Shown: positions 32,335-39,639 of the stretch, one piece after another
Numbering within the stretch: the stretch's first letter is position 1
Layout of the letters: each line of letters begins with the position of its first letter
NCBI GenBank assembly: GCA_024276705.1
Contig: JAJRWS010000388.1
Span: 1 to 39,639 of the forward strand
DNA: 39,639 nt
Reading direction: 5' to 3'
Origin: Planctomycetota bacterium
GTDB taxonomy: Bacteria; Planctomycetota; Planctomycetia; Pirellulales; Lacipirellulaceae
The notes under the pieces: model-generated
What the model was told of the DNA's origin: nothing
Database searches by the model: none
Seen by the model: the letters and a program-made list of their open reading frames with translations, nothing else
Made by a program: the position numbers and the translations under genes

Positions 32335-32931
32335 ATGCCTCCCGCTGAGCCCATGCCGCTGTTGTCTGTCGAAGATTACTTAGCCGCCGAGACCGATGGC
32401 GAGGTCCGACACGAGTACCTGGGCGGGTATCTCTATGCGATGGCTGGGGCGAAAACGGTCCACAATCGCATTGCGGCAAATTTTCTCGGCGCGCTGCATT
32501 TTCAACTCCGGGGCCAGCCATGCGAACCATTCAATTCGGACATGAAGCTTCGCATTCAGATGACCAGCCATACGCGGTTTTATTATCCTGACGGGATGGT
32601 GGTCTGTACTCCGAATCCGCCTGACGATCCTTACCAAGACCAACCGGTGGTGATTGCCGAAGTGATCTCGGAGTCGACTCGCCGTACCGACGAAGGCGAG
32701 AAACGCGAGGCCTATTTGTCCATTCCGTCACTGCGTGTTTATTTGCTGATCGAAACCGATCAGCCGCGCGTCGTCGCCTATCGTCGCGATACCGATACTG
32801 CTGGCAGCACGGGCGGTTTTAGTTCGGAGCTTTACGCTGGTCTTGAAGAGGCCGTGCCCTTGGACGAGGTTTCCGCCAGGCTGGCATTGATCGATTTGTA
32901 CGAGCGGGTAAAGTTTCCACCCGTTGGTTGA
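32335..32931 (+). CDS. Uma2-family (DUF820) PD-(D/E)xK nuclease-fold protein
   Basis: A 198-aa Uma2 family protein. The family start 'SVEDYLAAETDGEVRHEYLGG' is present, then D86 ('YYPDGMVV'), E109 ('VVIAEVISEST') and K123 ('GEKREAY') of the restriction-like fold. Members are numerous in cyanobacteria and planctomycetes and have no firm function. It interrupts the redox cluster, sits directly after a REP palindrome, and ends about 20 bp before the ferredoxin gene. It looks like a later insertion between co-functioning genes. Confidence 0.85.
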   Translation: MPPAEPMPLLSVEDYLAAETDGEVRHEYLGGYLYAMAGAKTVHNRIAANFLGALHFQLRGQPCEPFNSDMKLRIQMTSHTRFYYPDGMVVCTPNPPDDPYQDQPVVIAEVISESTRRTDEGEKREAYLSIPSLRVYLLIETDQPRVVAYRRDTDTAGSTGGFSSELYAGLEEAVPLDEVSARLALIDLYERVKFPPVG

Positions 32932-32951
32932 TGAATGAAAAACCACCCACC

Positions 32952-33602
32952 ATGTCCGACACCCAGCCTGCCAACAACCGCCGCGATTTTCTCAGCGATG
33001 GCCTGCGCGTTGCCGGCGTATTGACCGTAGGGTCGCTGGCCGGCTACCTGGCCGGTCGACGGGGTCAGCCAGGGGCGCTGCGGTGGCAGATCGATCCCGA
33101 CAAATGCATGGGCTGTGGCAACTGCGCCACCCATTGCGTACTCGATTTGTCCGCTGTGAAAGCCGTGCAATGTTTTGAAATGTGCGGCTATTGCGATATC
33201 TGTACGGGATTCTATGACGTTGGCTACACGCAACTCGACACGGCCGCGGAGAACCAACTCTGTCCGACCGGCGCGATTGTGCGAAAACTGGTCGAAGAGA
33301 AGGCGGGGCAACGATTCTACGAATATACGATCGACAATCCCCAATGCATAGGCTGTGCCAAGTGCGTCAAAGGCTGCGCGTTGATGAACGGCTCGCTTTA
33401 CCTGCAGGTCTTGCACGATCGGTGCCTGAACTGCAACGAATGCTCGATCGCCGTTGCCTGCCCGACCGAAGCTTTTGTGCGGGTACCGGCCGACAGACCT
33501 TACCGGATGAAGAAGCAGGCATTGCCGTTGATCCAGCAGAAGGCAAAAGACCCATCGAATCGGGCGGCACGTGACCTGGCCGATCGGGTGCAATCTTCAT
33601 GA
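32952..33602 (+). CDS. Tat-exported polyferredoxin (NapG-like)
   Basis: A 216-aa iron-sulfur protein with a twin-arginine signal 'NNRRDFLSDGLRVAG'. Four Cys groups: C52/55/58/62, then C74/78/81/84 with C104, C132/135/138/142, and C158/161/164/170. These could hold four [4Fe-4S] clusters, so it probably passes electrons on the outer face of the membrane. The arrangement with a NapH-like partner immediately downstream (4-nt ATGA overlap) is like NapG-NapH quinol dehydrogenase modules. The ATG at 32952 is preferred to 32928, since the twin-Arg follows at the usual distance. Confidence 0.88.
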   Translation: MSDTQPANNRRDFLSDGLRVAGVLTVGSLAGYLAGRRGQPGALRWQIDPDKCMGCGNCATHCVLDLSAVKAVQCFEMCGYCDICTGFYDVGYTQLDTAAENQLCPTGAIVRKLVEEKAGQRFYEYTIDNPQCIGCAKCVKGCALMNGSLYLQVLHDRCLNCNECSIAVACPTEAFVRVPADRPYRMKKQALPLIQQKAKDPSNRAARDLADRVQSS

Positions 33603-34924
33603 CACGCCTGCTGCGATATGGGTTGCCCTGGATTTTTCTTCTCCTGCTGGCGGGTCAGGGAGCGGCCGAGCTCATTCCAACTCCCGAGTTTTCCGACCAT
33701 CCGATCCCCACGGCCGGGGTCCCCGACTCGCGCGCCAACCTGTGGCAAGCGGTGGACGTGGCCGCGCTGCTCGTGGCATTGTCGCTGGCATCCTATTTTG
33801 CTTTGGTCACTCGGTCACGACGCAACTTGCTGTTGCTGACCATTGTGTCTCTCTTCTGGTTCGGCTTTTGGCGCGGCGGCTGCGTCTGCTCGATCGGGGC
33901 GACCCAAAACGTCGCCCTGGCCCTGTTCGACACCACCTACGCCGTGCCGGTCACCGTGGTGATTTTCTTCACGCTGCCTCTGGTCTTTACCCTGTTTTTC
34001 GGCCGCACATTCTGCGCCGCCGTCTGCCCACTCGGCGCGATCCAGGAACTGGTCTCCCTGGGCGGCATGACCGTCCCGCGCTGGCTGGACCATGCGCTGG
34101 GACTGATTCGTTACATCTACCTTGGCGCGGCGGTACTCTTCGCGGCGACCGGAACGGCATTCATTATTTGTCGCTACGACCCGTTCGTGGCTTTTTTTCG
34201 CCTCTCGGGCAGCACGGGCATGCTGATTTTCGGCGGTTCCTTGCTGCTGGTGGGCCTGCTGATTGGCCGGCCCTACTGCCGTTACCTCTGTCCCTACGGG
34301 GCGATCCTCGGCTTGCTGTCGAGTGTTTCGAAATGGCATGTCCGCATCACCCCGATTGAGTGCATCCAGTGCCGGCTCTGCGAGGATGTCTGCCCCTACG
34401 GCGCCATCGTCCCTCCCACCGTCGACCAGGACGCCAACGTGAAAACTCACGGCAAACGGCGGCTGTTGCTCATGCTCATACTCGCGCCGGTACTCATCGG
34501 CGCATTTGCCTGGTTGGGCACCCTCCTGGCTGTTCCCATCTCATGGATGCATCCGGAGGTGCAATTGGCCGAGCAAGTCCGCCAGGAGGAGATGGGAACC
34601 GCCCAGCCAACCACCGATGCCAGTGACGCGTTCCGCAATTCGGGGCGCCCGGTAGACGAGCTTTATGCATCGGCGCTTGCCCACAGAGCCCGCTTTGGCT
34701 GGCTGGGGGGTTGGCTCGGCGCGTGGGTGGGACTGGTGATCGGTGTCAAATTGATCCATCTTTCCATTCGGCGACGACGCGATGACTACCGCACCGAACG
34801 CTCGGGCTGCGTCTCGTGCGGCCGCTGTTTCTGGTATTGCCCTAACGAGCAACTTCGACTTGGGTTGATCGAGGATATTTCCGAAATGGTCCCCGCGGGG
34901 AGCCCAGGGGGAGCCGATTCGTAA
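33599..34924 (+). CDS. NapH/NosR-like membrane polyferredoxin
   Basis: A 441-aa membrane protein with a signal-like N-terminus and about six helices. Family marks are 'RGGCVCSIGATQN', 'RTFCAAVCPLGAIQE' and 'RPYCRYLCPYGAI', then a [4Fe-4S] ferredoxin motif 'CIQCRLCEDVCPYGA'. A second motif 'CVSCGRCFWYCPNEQ' lies at the very C-terminus after another helix pair. In NapH/NosR-type proteins these move electrons between the quinone pool and periplasmic partners. The second cluster is set apart from the first by about 130 residues, which is unusual. It is coupled to the upstream ferredoxin gene. Confidence 0.87.
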   Translation: MTRLLRYGLPWIFLLLLAGQGAAELIPTPEFSDHPIPTAGVPDSRANLWQAVDVAALLVALSLASYFALVTRSRRNLLLLTIVSLFWFGFWRGGCVCSIGATQNVALALFDTTYAVPVTVVIFFTLPLVFTLFFGRTFCAAVCPLGAIQELVSLGGMTVPRWLDHALGLIRYIYLGAAVLFAATGTAFIICRYDPFVAFFRLSGSTGMLIFGGSLLLVGLLIGRPYCRYLCPYGAILGLLSSVSKWHVRITPIECIQCRLCEDVCPYGAIVPPTVDQDANVKTHGKRRLLLMLILAPVLIGAFAWLGTLLAVPISWMHPEVQLAEQVRQEEMGTAQPTTDASDAFRNSGRPVDELYASALAHRARFGWLGGWLGAWVGLVIGVKLIHLSIRRRRDDYRTERSGCVSCGRCFWYCPNEQLRLGLIEDISEMVPAGSPGGADS

Positions 34925-34970
34925 CGAATTGTTATTGAAACTGACTAGAATTTGGACGTACGGACTTTCG

Positions 34971-35038
34971 ATCCCGATCCCGACACCTGACACCTGACAC
35001 CTGACACCTTCTTTCCTGAACCCTGAACCCTGAACACT
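34971..35038. repeat. Mosaic heptamer array before the PQQ-like membrane gene
   Basis: CCTGACA x3-4, then TTCTTTCC, then CCTGAAC x2-3. This is the same order as at 212-295 and inverted at 8589-8645. Confidence 0.8.
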
Positions 35039-35087
35039 CTGTTTGAATGTGGAAGTTACCAACCGGCCGCGACTGAACCACGAAACC

Positions 35088-36908
35088 ATGCCTCTCCGTA
35101 CCGACCATTATCCGACCGTTTTGCTGACCGCGATCGTCGCCGGTCTGTTTTCGATCGTGGTGGCTGCGTTGCTGGTGGTCGACTACACCCGGCGGTCGAA
35201 TGACCTGGCGTTGGAGCTGCCCGAGTATCAGACGCTGAAGCAGCAGTTGTCGCAAGAGCCGGATAATACATCCTTGCGCGAACAGATTCGCAAGATCGAT
35301 TTTCAACTGCGCGAGGAGTACTTCCGCCAGCGCCGTTTTACTTCGCATGGGGCGTACCTGCTTGCAGGTGGAGTTGTATTCTGGCTGATCACCCTCCGAC
35401 TGGCCTTCACATTGCGACGCAAGCTGCCCAAACCGACTGGTCAGCCATCTCGCGAGGACCCCGATGCGCGGGTTGCCGACTATGGCATCCCGGCCGTGGC
35501 AATGCTTGTCCTGCTGCTGGCCGGTACCACCTTCGCCCTCCGCACTCTCTCTCCCGACGCGCTCCCCGACCAACGCGAGGAACTGGCTACCTTGTCGAAG
35601 TTGGGCTTGTCGAAGTTGGGCTTGTCGAAGTTGGGCTTGTCGAAGTTGGGCAAAACGCAGAATGAATCCACACCCTCCCCGAAGGGGCCGGCCGACACGA
35701 AGTTGCCGACCCCAGCAGAGATCGCGAGAAACTGGCCTCGTTTCCGCGGCCCCCGGGGCAACGGTGTTTCCGCCTACACGAATAGTCCCACAACGTGGGA
35801 CGCCTCGACGGGTGCGGGCATCCTTTGGCAAACGCCCGTGCCGTTGCCGGGAAACAGCTCGCCAACCGTTTGGGGAGACGCCGTTTTTGTGACCGGTGCC
35901 AGCGACCAACGTCACGAGGTTTACTGCTTCGATGCGAAATCCGGAGCTATTCGTTGGCAAAAGGAAATCCGCCGTACCCCGCAAGGAGCCAAAACACCCG
36001 AAGTGAGCGAAGAGACTGGTTACGCCGCATCGACCTGCGCGACCGATGGCCTGCGCGTCTATACCATGTTCGCCAATGGAGATGTGGCCGCGCTCGACTT
36101 CAACGGCCAACTCGTCTGGACCGTTGGTCTCGGCACACCGAAAAACATCTACGGCCACGCCGCATCCCTGGCCCTGGCACGCGACTTATTAATCGTGCAG
36201 TTCGACCAGGGCTCCGCCAAGGAAGGCAAATCGCAACTACTCGCATTGCGGACCGCGACGGGCCAGATCGCCTGGCGGGCGGCTCGGGATGTACCCAACT
36301 CCTGGTCGTCGCCGATTGTTGTCGAAGGCGAGGGCCAGGCACGAATCATCACCGCCGCCAGCCCGTGGGTCATCGCTTATCGGGCGACCGATGGGGCCGA
36401 ACTGTGGCGTTCAAAGTCCCTGCGCGCAGATGTCGGCCCATCGCCCGTCCATGCCGATGGGGTCGTCTACGTGGTCAGCGAGTTTCCTTGCCTGTCGGCC
36501 ATACGCGACGACGGAAAGGGAGACATCACCAAGACGCACGTGGCATGGACCGCGGACGCTGGTCTGGCCGATACCTGCGGGCCTCTGGTCACCGACCAGT
36601 TTGTACTCTTGCTGGCTTCGTTTGGCACGCTCACCTGCTATGATAAAAAGGCTGGGGGTGAACCGTTGTGGGAGATCGATTTTGACGATAGTTTCAGCTC
36701 GTCCCCCGGACTGGTGGGAAATCGGGTCTATCTCTTTGGCGAAGAAGGCAAGTCCTGGGTAGTGGAGATCGATCGGGACGGTGGTAAAATAATATCGGAA
36801 TCCAATCTTGGCCAGCCCTGCGTTACCAGCCCGGCCTTTCAGGATGGGCGGATTTATATTCGCGGAAAAGAAACCCTGTTTTGCCTGGGAACGAAAGAGG
36901 AGAACTAA
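35088..36908 (+). CDS. Membrane PQQ-like beta-propeller protein with 15-bp tandem repeat
   Basis: A 606-aa protein with three helices (about 9-31, 86-107, 132-154) and a charged, helical stretch between the first two. A linker follows, then a C-terminal propeller starting 'NWPRFRGPRGNGV', with blades 'YCFDAKSGAIRWQ', 'AALDFNGQLVWT' and 'ALRTATGQIAWR'. The linker holds four perfect copies of a 15-bp unit encoding S-K-L-G-L. The ATG at 35088 is chosen over an upstream TTG (35043) that lies beside repeat sequence. It lies within the redox cluster between the NapH-like and NuoEF-like genes, so a link to electron transfer is possible but unproven. Confidence 0.83.
   Translation: MPLRTDHYPTVLLTAIVAGLFSIVVAALLVVDYTRRSNDLALELPEYQTLKQQLSQEPDNTSLREQIRKIDFQLREEYFRQRRFTSHGAYLLAGGVVFWLITLRLAFTLRRKLPKPTGQPSREDPDARVADYGIPAVAMLVLLLAGTTFALRTLSPDALPDQREELATLSKLGLSKLGLSKLGLSKLGKTQNESTPSPKGPADTKLPTPAEIARNWPRFRGPRGNGVSAYTNSPTTWDASTGAGILWQTPVPLPGNSSPTVWGDAVFVTGASDQRHEVYCFDAKSGAIRWQKEIRRTPQGAKTPEVSEETGYAASTCATDGLRVYTMFANGDVAALDFNGQLVWTVGLGTPKNIYGHAASLALARDLLIVQFDQGSAKEGKSQLLALRTATGQIAWRAARDVPNSWSSPIVVEGEGQARIITAASPWVIAYRATDGAELWRSKSLRADVGPSPVHADGVVYVVSEFPCLSAIRDDGKGDITKTHVAWTADAGLADTCGPLVTDQFVLLLASFGTLTCYDKKAGGEPLWEIDFDDSFSSSPGLVGNRVYLFGEEGKSWVVEIDRDGGKIISESNLGQPCVTSPAFQDGRIYIRGKETLFCLGTKEEN
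35591..35650. repeat. Perfect 15-bp tandem repeat x4 within coding sequence
   Basis: CTTGTCGAAGTTGGG repeated four times with no mismatch, encoding SKLGL repeats in the linker. Identity between copies suggests recent expansion and likely length variation. Confidence 0.95.
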
Positions 36909-36938
36909 ATGCGGAATTCGGACTGCGGATTGCGGAAT
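36902..36938. repeat. Stop-codon-spanning repeat, copy 1
   Basis: GAACTAAATGCGGAATTCGG... covers the stop codon (TAA at 36906) and continues as 7-bp GCGGATT units. It matches 39433-39469 with one difference. Confidence 0.85.
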
Positions 36939-36960
36939 TCAGAAGGGGGAAAATGATTTT

Positions 36961-37075
36961 AACCTGTCAGCCGACTTCTTTTTTCCTGAACCCTGAACCC
37001 TTTTTTCCCCGACACCTGACACCCGACACCTGACACCTTTTTTACTGCCCCCTGCCTACTGCCCCCTGCCCACTC
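36961..37075. repeat. Compound heptamer array upstream of the NuoE-NuoF fusion gene
   Basis: CCTGAAC, CCTGACA / CCCGACA and CTGCCCC-type 7-bp units in succession, separated by T-rich spacers. It fills nearly the whole gap before the ATG at 37085. Confidence 0.8.
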
Positions 37076-37084
37076 TTTTACTCC

Positions 37085-39439
37085 ATGTCCGACCTCGACC
37101 TTACTTTTGTCGATCAAACCGTCGCCCGGGTGGGGGATGCGCCGGATGGGGTGATTCCGATTCTGCAGTCGCTCCAGTCCCATTATCGCTACCTGCCGCA
37201 AGAAGCGCTCCAGCGCGTTTGCGAGCTGACCGACATCACGCCGGCAACGATTACCGGCGTGTCGACCTTCTACACGCACTTCCGCCACCGGCCGGTCGGA
37301 AAACATGTGATCCGTGTCTGCACTGGTACGGCCTGCCACGTGAAGGGGGCCGACCTGATCCGTGATTCCCTGGCCCATCAACTTCGGCTTGCACCTGGCG
37401 AAGAGACCGATGCGACGGGCAAGTTCACCCTGCAGGAAGTTGCCTGCGTCGGTTGCTGTACGCTCGCCCCGCTGTTTCAAGTGGACGAGTCGACTTACGG
37501 TCGCTTGACGCCGCAAACCGTCCCGAACGCCCTCGACGATTTCCAGCGTCAATCGAACGGCAAGACGCGGCGAAAACGCCGTCCGGTTCCCGTGCCGAGC
37601 AGCCCAGCGGCGGAGATTCGAGTTGGGCTTGGCTCCTGTTGCGTTGCCCAGGGCAGCAATCATGTCCACGACGCCATCGAAAACGTACTGGCCGAATCGG
37701 GCGCGCTCGCGACGGTCAAACAGGTAGGCTGCGTCGGCATGTGCCATCAGACGCCACTGGTCGAACTGGTCACACCGGCTGGCGACACGTCGCTCTACTG
37801 CAACGTCCAATCGGACGATGTCCCGGGAATTATTCTGAGCAATTTCAAGCCACGAGGTTTCACCCGGCGCGTTCGGTATGCCGCTTCCCGGCTCCTCGAC
37901 AAACTCTACTCGGATGAGCAAAACGGCTCGGCCTTGCAGCCGGCCAGTGATGCGCGAGAATCGCCCGTCTGTTCGTTTCTCGGTCCGCAGAAACATCTGG
38001 CCACCGAATACTGTGGTCAGATCGATCCGCTCGACCTGGACGAATACATGCGGCACGATGGTTTCGTCGCTCTCCGGCGTTGTCTGGCGGAATTGAGTCC
38101 GGATCAGATCGTAGCTCAAATACGTACCAGCGGCTTGCGCGGACGGGGTGGGGCAGGGTTCCCCACCCATATCAAATGGGCGACCGTGCGCAACACGACG
38201 GAAACAACCCGGTACGTCATCTGCAATGGCGACGAAGGAGATCCGGGTGCGTTCATGGACCGGATGATCCTGGAATCGTACCCCTACCGGGTCATTGAGG
38301 GGATGGCGATCGCGGCGAAAGCGGTTGGGGCAAGGGAAGGAATTTTCTACATCCGCAACGAGTATCCACTCGCCGTACGACGGATTCGGGCAGCGATTCG
38401 CCGCTGCGAAGAGAAAAACCTCCTGGGCGATTCCCATCAGGGAAGCGACTTCGGCCTCCGGCTCTCAGTTCAGGAAGGTGCCGGAGCATTTATCTGTGGT
38501 GAGGAAACGGCTCTGATCCACTCGATCGAAGGCCACCGAGGCACGCCTCGCTTGCGGCCGCCGTACCCGGCCGAGAGTGGCCTGCGGCAGAAACCGACCC
38601 TGATCAATAATGTCGAGACGCTCGCCCTGGTCCCATGGATTTTCCGCCATGGCGCCGAAGCGTTTGCCGCCCTCGGAACCGAAAAGAGCAAAGGGACCAA
38701 GGTCTTCGCCCTGGCCGGCAAGATCGCCCGAGGAGGCCTGATCGAAGTGCCCATGGGGGTTACGCTGCGCGAAATCGTCGAGCAGATTGGCGGCGTCATC
38801 GCAGCGGGACGCCAGTTCAAAGCAGTCCAGGTGGGAGGCCCGTCGGGTGGCTGCATCCCCGCCGCGCTGGCCGATACGCCCGTCGATTACGAGGCGTTAC
38901 GGGAAGTGGGAGCCATCATGGGCAGCGGTGGGCTGGTCGTGCTGGACGACACCGATTGCATGGTCGACATCGCCCGTTACTTCCTCCGTTTCACCCAAGA
39001 CCAGTCGTGTGGAAAATGTACCTTCTGCCGCATTGGCACGAAGCGGATGCTTGAAATCATGAATCGCATCTGCACGGGCCATGGTCGCCGGGGCGACCTG
39101 CAGACGCTGGAGCTGCTGGCCGGGCAGGTCGCGGACGGCAGTATCTGCGGACTCGGCAAGACCGCGCCGAACCCGGTCCTCTCGACCCTCCGCTATTTTC
39201 GCGAAGAATACGAGGCGCATCTGAAAGGCCATTGTCCGGCCGGAAAGTGCAAAGAGTTGATCGCCTACCGGGTTGCGGGCGATTGCGTGGGTTGCACGCT
39301 TTGCAGCCAGTATTGCCCTGTCGATGCGATCCCGATGACACCCTACCGGCGGCACTGGATCGACATGGAAAAATGCACTCGCTGCGATACGTGCCGGGAA
39401 GTCTGTCCGACCGGAGCAATCGAGGTGGGAACGAACTAA
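37085..39439 (+). CDS. Fused NuoE-NuoF (HydC-HydB-like) NADH/Fe-S flavoprotein
   Basis: A 784-aa soluble Fe-S flavoprotein. Residues 1-155 are a NuoE/HydC domain ([2Fe-2S] at C79, C84, C121, C125). Residues 177-250 are a second thioredoxin-like [2Fe-2S] domain ('GLGSCC', 'GCVGMC'). Residues 315-630 are the NuoF core with FMN/NADH sites 'RGRGGAGFP' (352-360), 'CNGDEGDPG' (380-388) and 'GAGAFICGEETAL' (465-477). [4Fe-4S] ligands are C642, C645, C648, C688. A C-terminal 2[4Fe-4S] ferredoxin has C734-C744 and C764-C774. This order equals HydC plus HydB of electron-bifurcating hydrogenases or NAD-linked formate dehydrogenases, fused. Complex I NuoF lacks the C-terminal ferredoxin. Confidence 0.9.
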   Translation: MSDLDLTFVDQTVARVGDAPDGVIPILQSLQSHYRYLPQEALQRVCELTDITPATITGVSTFYTHFRHRPVGKHVIRVCTGTACHVKGADLIRDSLAHQLRLAPGEETDATGKFTLQEVACVGCCTLAPLFQVDESTYGRLTPQTVPNALDDFQRQSNGKTRRKRRPVPVPSSPAAEIRVGLGSCCVAQGSNHVHDAIENVLAESGALATVKQVGCVGMCHQTPLVELVTPAGDTSLYCNVQSDDVPGIILSNFKPRGFTRRVRYAASRLLDKLYSDEQNGSALQPASDARESPVCSFLGPQKHLATEYCGQIDPLDLDEYMRHDGFVALRRCLAELSPDQIVAQIRTSGLRGRGGAGFPTHIKWATVRNTTETTRYVICNGDEGDPGAFMDRMILESYPYRVIEGMAIAAKAVGAREGIFYIRNEYPLAVRRIRAAIRRCEEKNLLGDSHQGSDFGLRLSVQEGAGAFICGEETALIHSIEGHRGTPRLRPPYPAESGLRQKPTLINNVETLALVPWIFRHGAEAFAALGTEKSKGTKVFALAGKIARGGLIEVPMGVTLREIVEQIGGVIAAGRQFKAVQVGGPSGGCIPAALADTPVDYEALREVGAIMGSGGLVVLDDTDCMVDIARYFLRFTQDQSCGKCTFCRIGTKRMLEIMNRICTGHGRRGDLQTLELLAGQVADGSICGLGKTAPNPVLSTLRYFREEYEAHLKGHCPAGKCKELIAYRVAGDCVGCTLCSQYCPVDAIPMTPYRRHWIDMEKCTRCDTCREVCPTGAIEVGTN

Positions 39440-39469
39440 ATGCGGAATTCGGATTGCGGATTGCGGAAT
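39433..39469. repeat. Stop-codon-spanning repeat, copy 2
   Basis: Same sequence as 36902-36938, again covering the TAA of the preceding gene (39437-39439). Confidence 0.85.
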
Positions 39470-39479
39470 GGAATGCATG

Positions 39480-39545
39480 CGACACCGTCACCTCAACACC
39501 CGACACCCTTTTTCCTGCCCACTGCCCACTGCCCACTGCCCACTA
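39480..39545. repeat. Heptamer array (CCCGACA, ACTGCCC x4)
   Basis: ACTGCCC is repeated about four times after CCCGACACC units. It lies between the flavoprotein gene and the next start codon. Confidence 0.8.
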
Positions 39546-39552
39546 ATATCTC

Positions 39553-39639
39553 ATGCCTACCTTAACGATCGATAAACGCCAGATCGAAGTTCCGCCGGGG
39601 ACGACCTTGCTGGAAGCGGCAACCCGGCTTGGCATCGAC
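39553..39639 (+). CDS. Partial: N-terminus of a [2Fe-2S] ferredoxin-domain subunit (HydA/NuoG/FdhA-like)
   Basis: Only 29 codons are present; the window ends inside the gene. The start 'MPTLTIDKRQIEVPPGTTLL' followed by 'EAATRLGID' is the typical opening of the plant-type [2Fe-2S] domain found at the N-terminus of [FeFe]-hydrogenase HydA, NuoG, HoxU and NAD-linked formate dehydrogenase catalytic subunits. The cluster Cys residues would lie beyond the window. Following the fused HydC-HydB-like gene, it is the expected third subunit of the complex. Confidence 0.75.
   Translation, partial: MPTLTIDKRQIEVPPGTTLLEAATRLGID

Noticed and set aside
34932-36158. 408-codon minus-strand frame over the PQQ-like membrane gene
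   Set aside because: Shadow of a real gene; low-complexity Gln/Arg-rich translation, including the antisense of the 15-bp repeat.
36961-37075. CRISPR-like array
   Set aside because: Units are 7 bp and contiguous, with no spacers and no cas genes nearby.
36959-38437. 492-codon minus-strand frame over the flavoprotein gene
   Set aside because: It starts in the compound repeat region and mirrors the NuoE-NuoF coding sequence; no domain seen.

Overview
The window looks like chromosome of a GC-rich planctomycete, most like the Pirellulales. The evidence is three PQQ-type beta-propeller proteins, two carrying a 'WPxFRGP' blade signature, abundant RAYT/REP-type palindromes, a Uma2 nuclease, many genes without a clear Shine-Dalgarno, and intergenic arrays of 7-bp repeats. 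No rRNA, tRNA, CRISPR array or intact transposase was seen. The taxonomic call is inference.

Layout. 1-295: repeats and a terminator. 296-3222 (+): AmpG-like permease and tandem GNAT protein. 5989-3213 (-): SUI1/YciH factor, HIT-like DUF4922 protein and SpoIID-domain protein. 6290-8427 (+): DUF1611 protein and an enolase-superfamily epimerase (DgcN/DgcA-like). 8829-11003 (+): class-A-like serine hydrolase fused to a PG-binding domain and a D,D-carboxypeptidase. 11069-11708 (+): VapBC-type pair. 11765-13531 (+): NhaC-family antiporter. 13533-13739: RAYT remnant between inverted palindromes. 16833-13707 (-): uxaC and ggt. 17626-16983 (-): second toxin-antitoxin pair. 22695-17675 (-): gnd, psd, pssA, ribE, rsmA. 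26489-22939 (-): sugar kinase, LarA-type protein and SDR. 26727-30625: PQQ-like proteins and an esterase. 30855-39639 (+): redox cluster of NHL protein, small Cys protein, Tat ferredoxin, NapH-like membrane ferredoxin, PQQ-like membrane protein, fused NuoE-NuoF (HydC-HydB-like) flavoprotein, and the start of a [2Fe-2S] subunit cut by the window edge.

Three functional themes appear. First, positions 296-11003 gather muropeptide and D-glutamate salvage functions: permease, SpoIID, Glu epimerase/DUF1611 and D,D-carboxypeptidase. Second, uxaC, a mannonate-oxidoreductase-like SDR, a nickel-pincer (LarA) homologue, a PfkB kinase and gnd suggest hexuronate catabolism, possibly with a mannonate-to-gluconate shortcut into 6-phosphogluconate. 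Third, the right end is an electron-transfer module combining NapG/NapH-like proteins with a bifurcation-type NADH flavoprotein.

The most unusual sequence-level feature is a class of long-armed palindromes inserted in frame into genes (spoIID-like, a PQQ-like gene and the ggt 3' end). Mosaic heptamer arrays also supply start codons, stop codons and protein tails to neighbouring genes.
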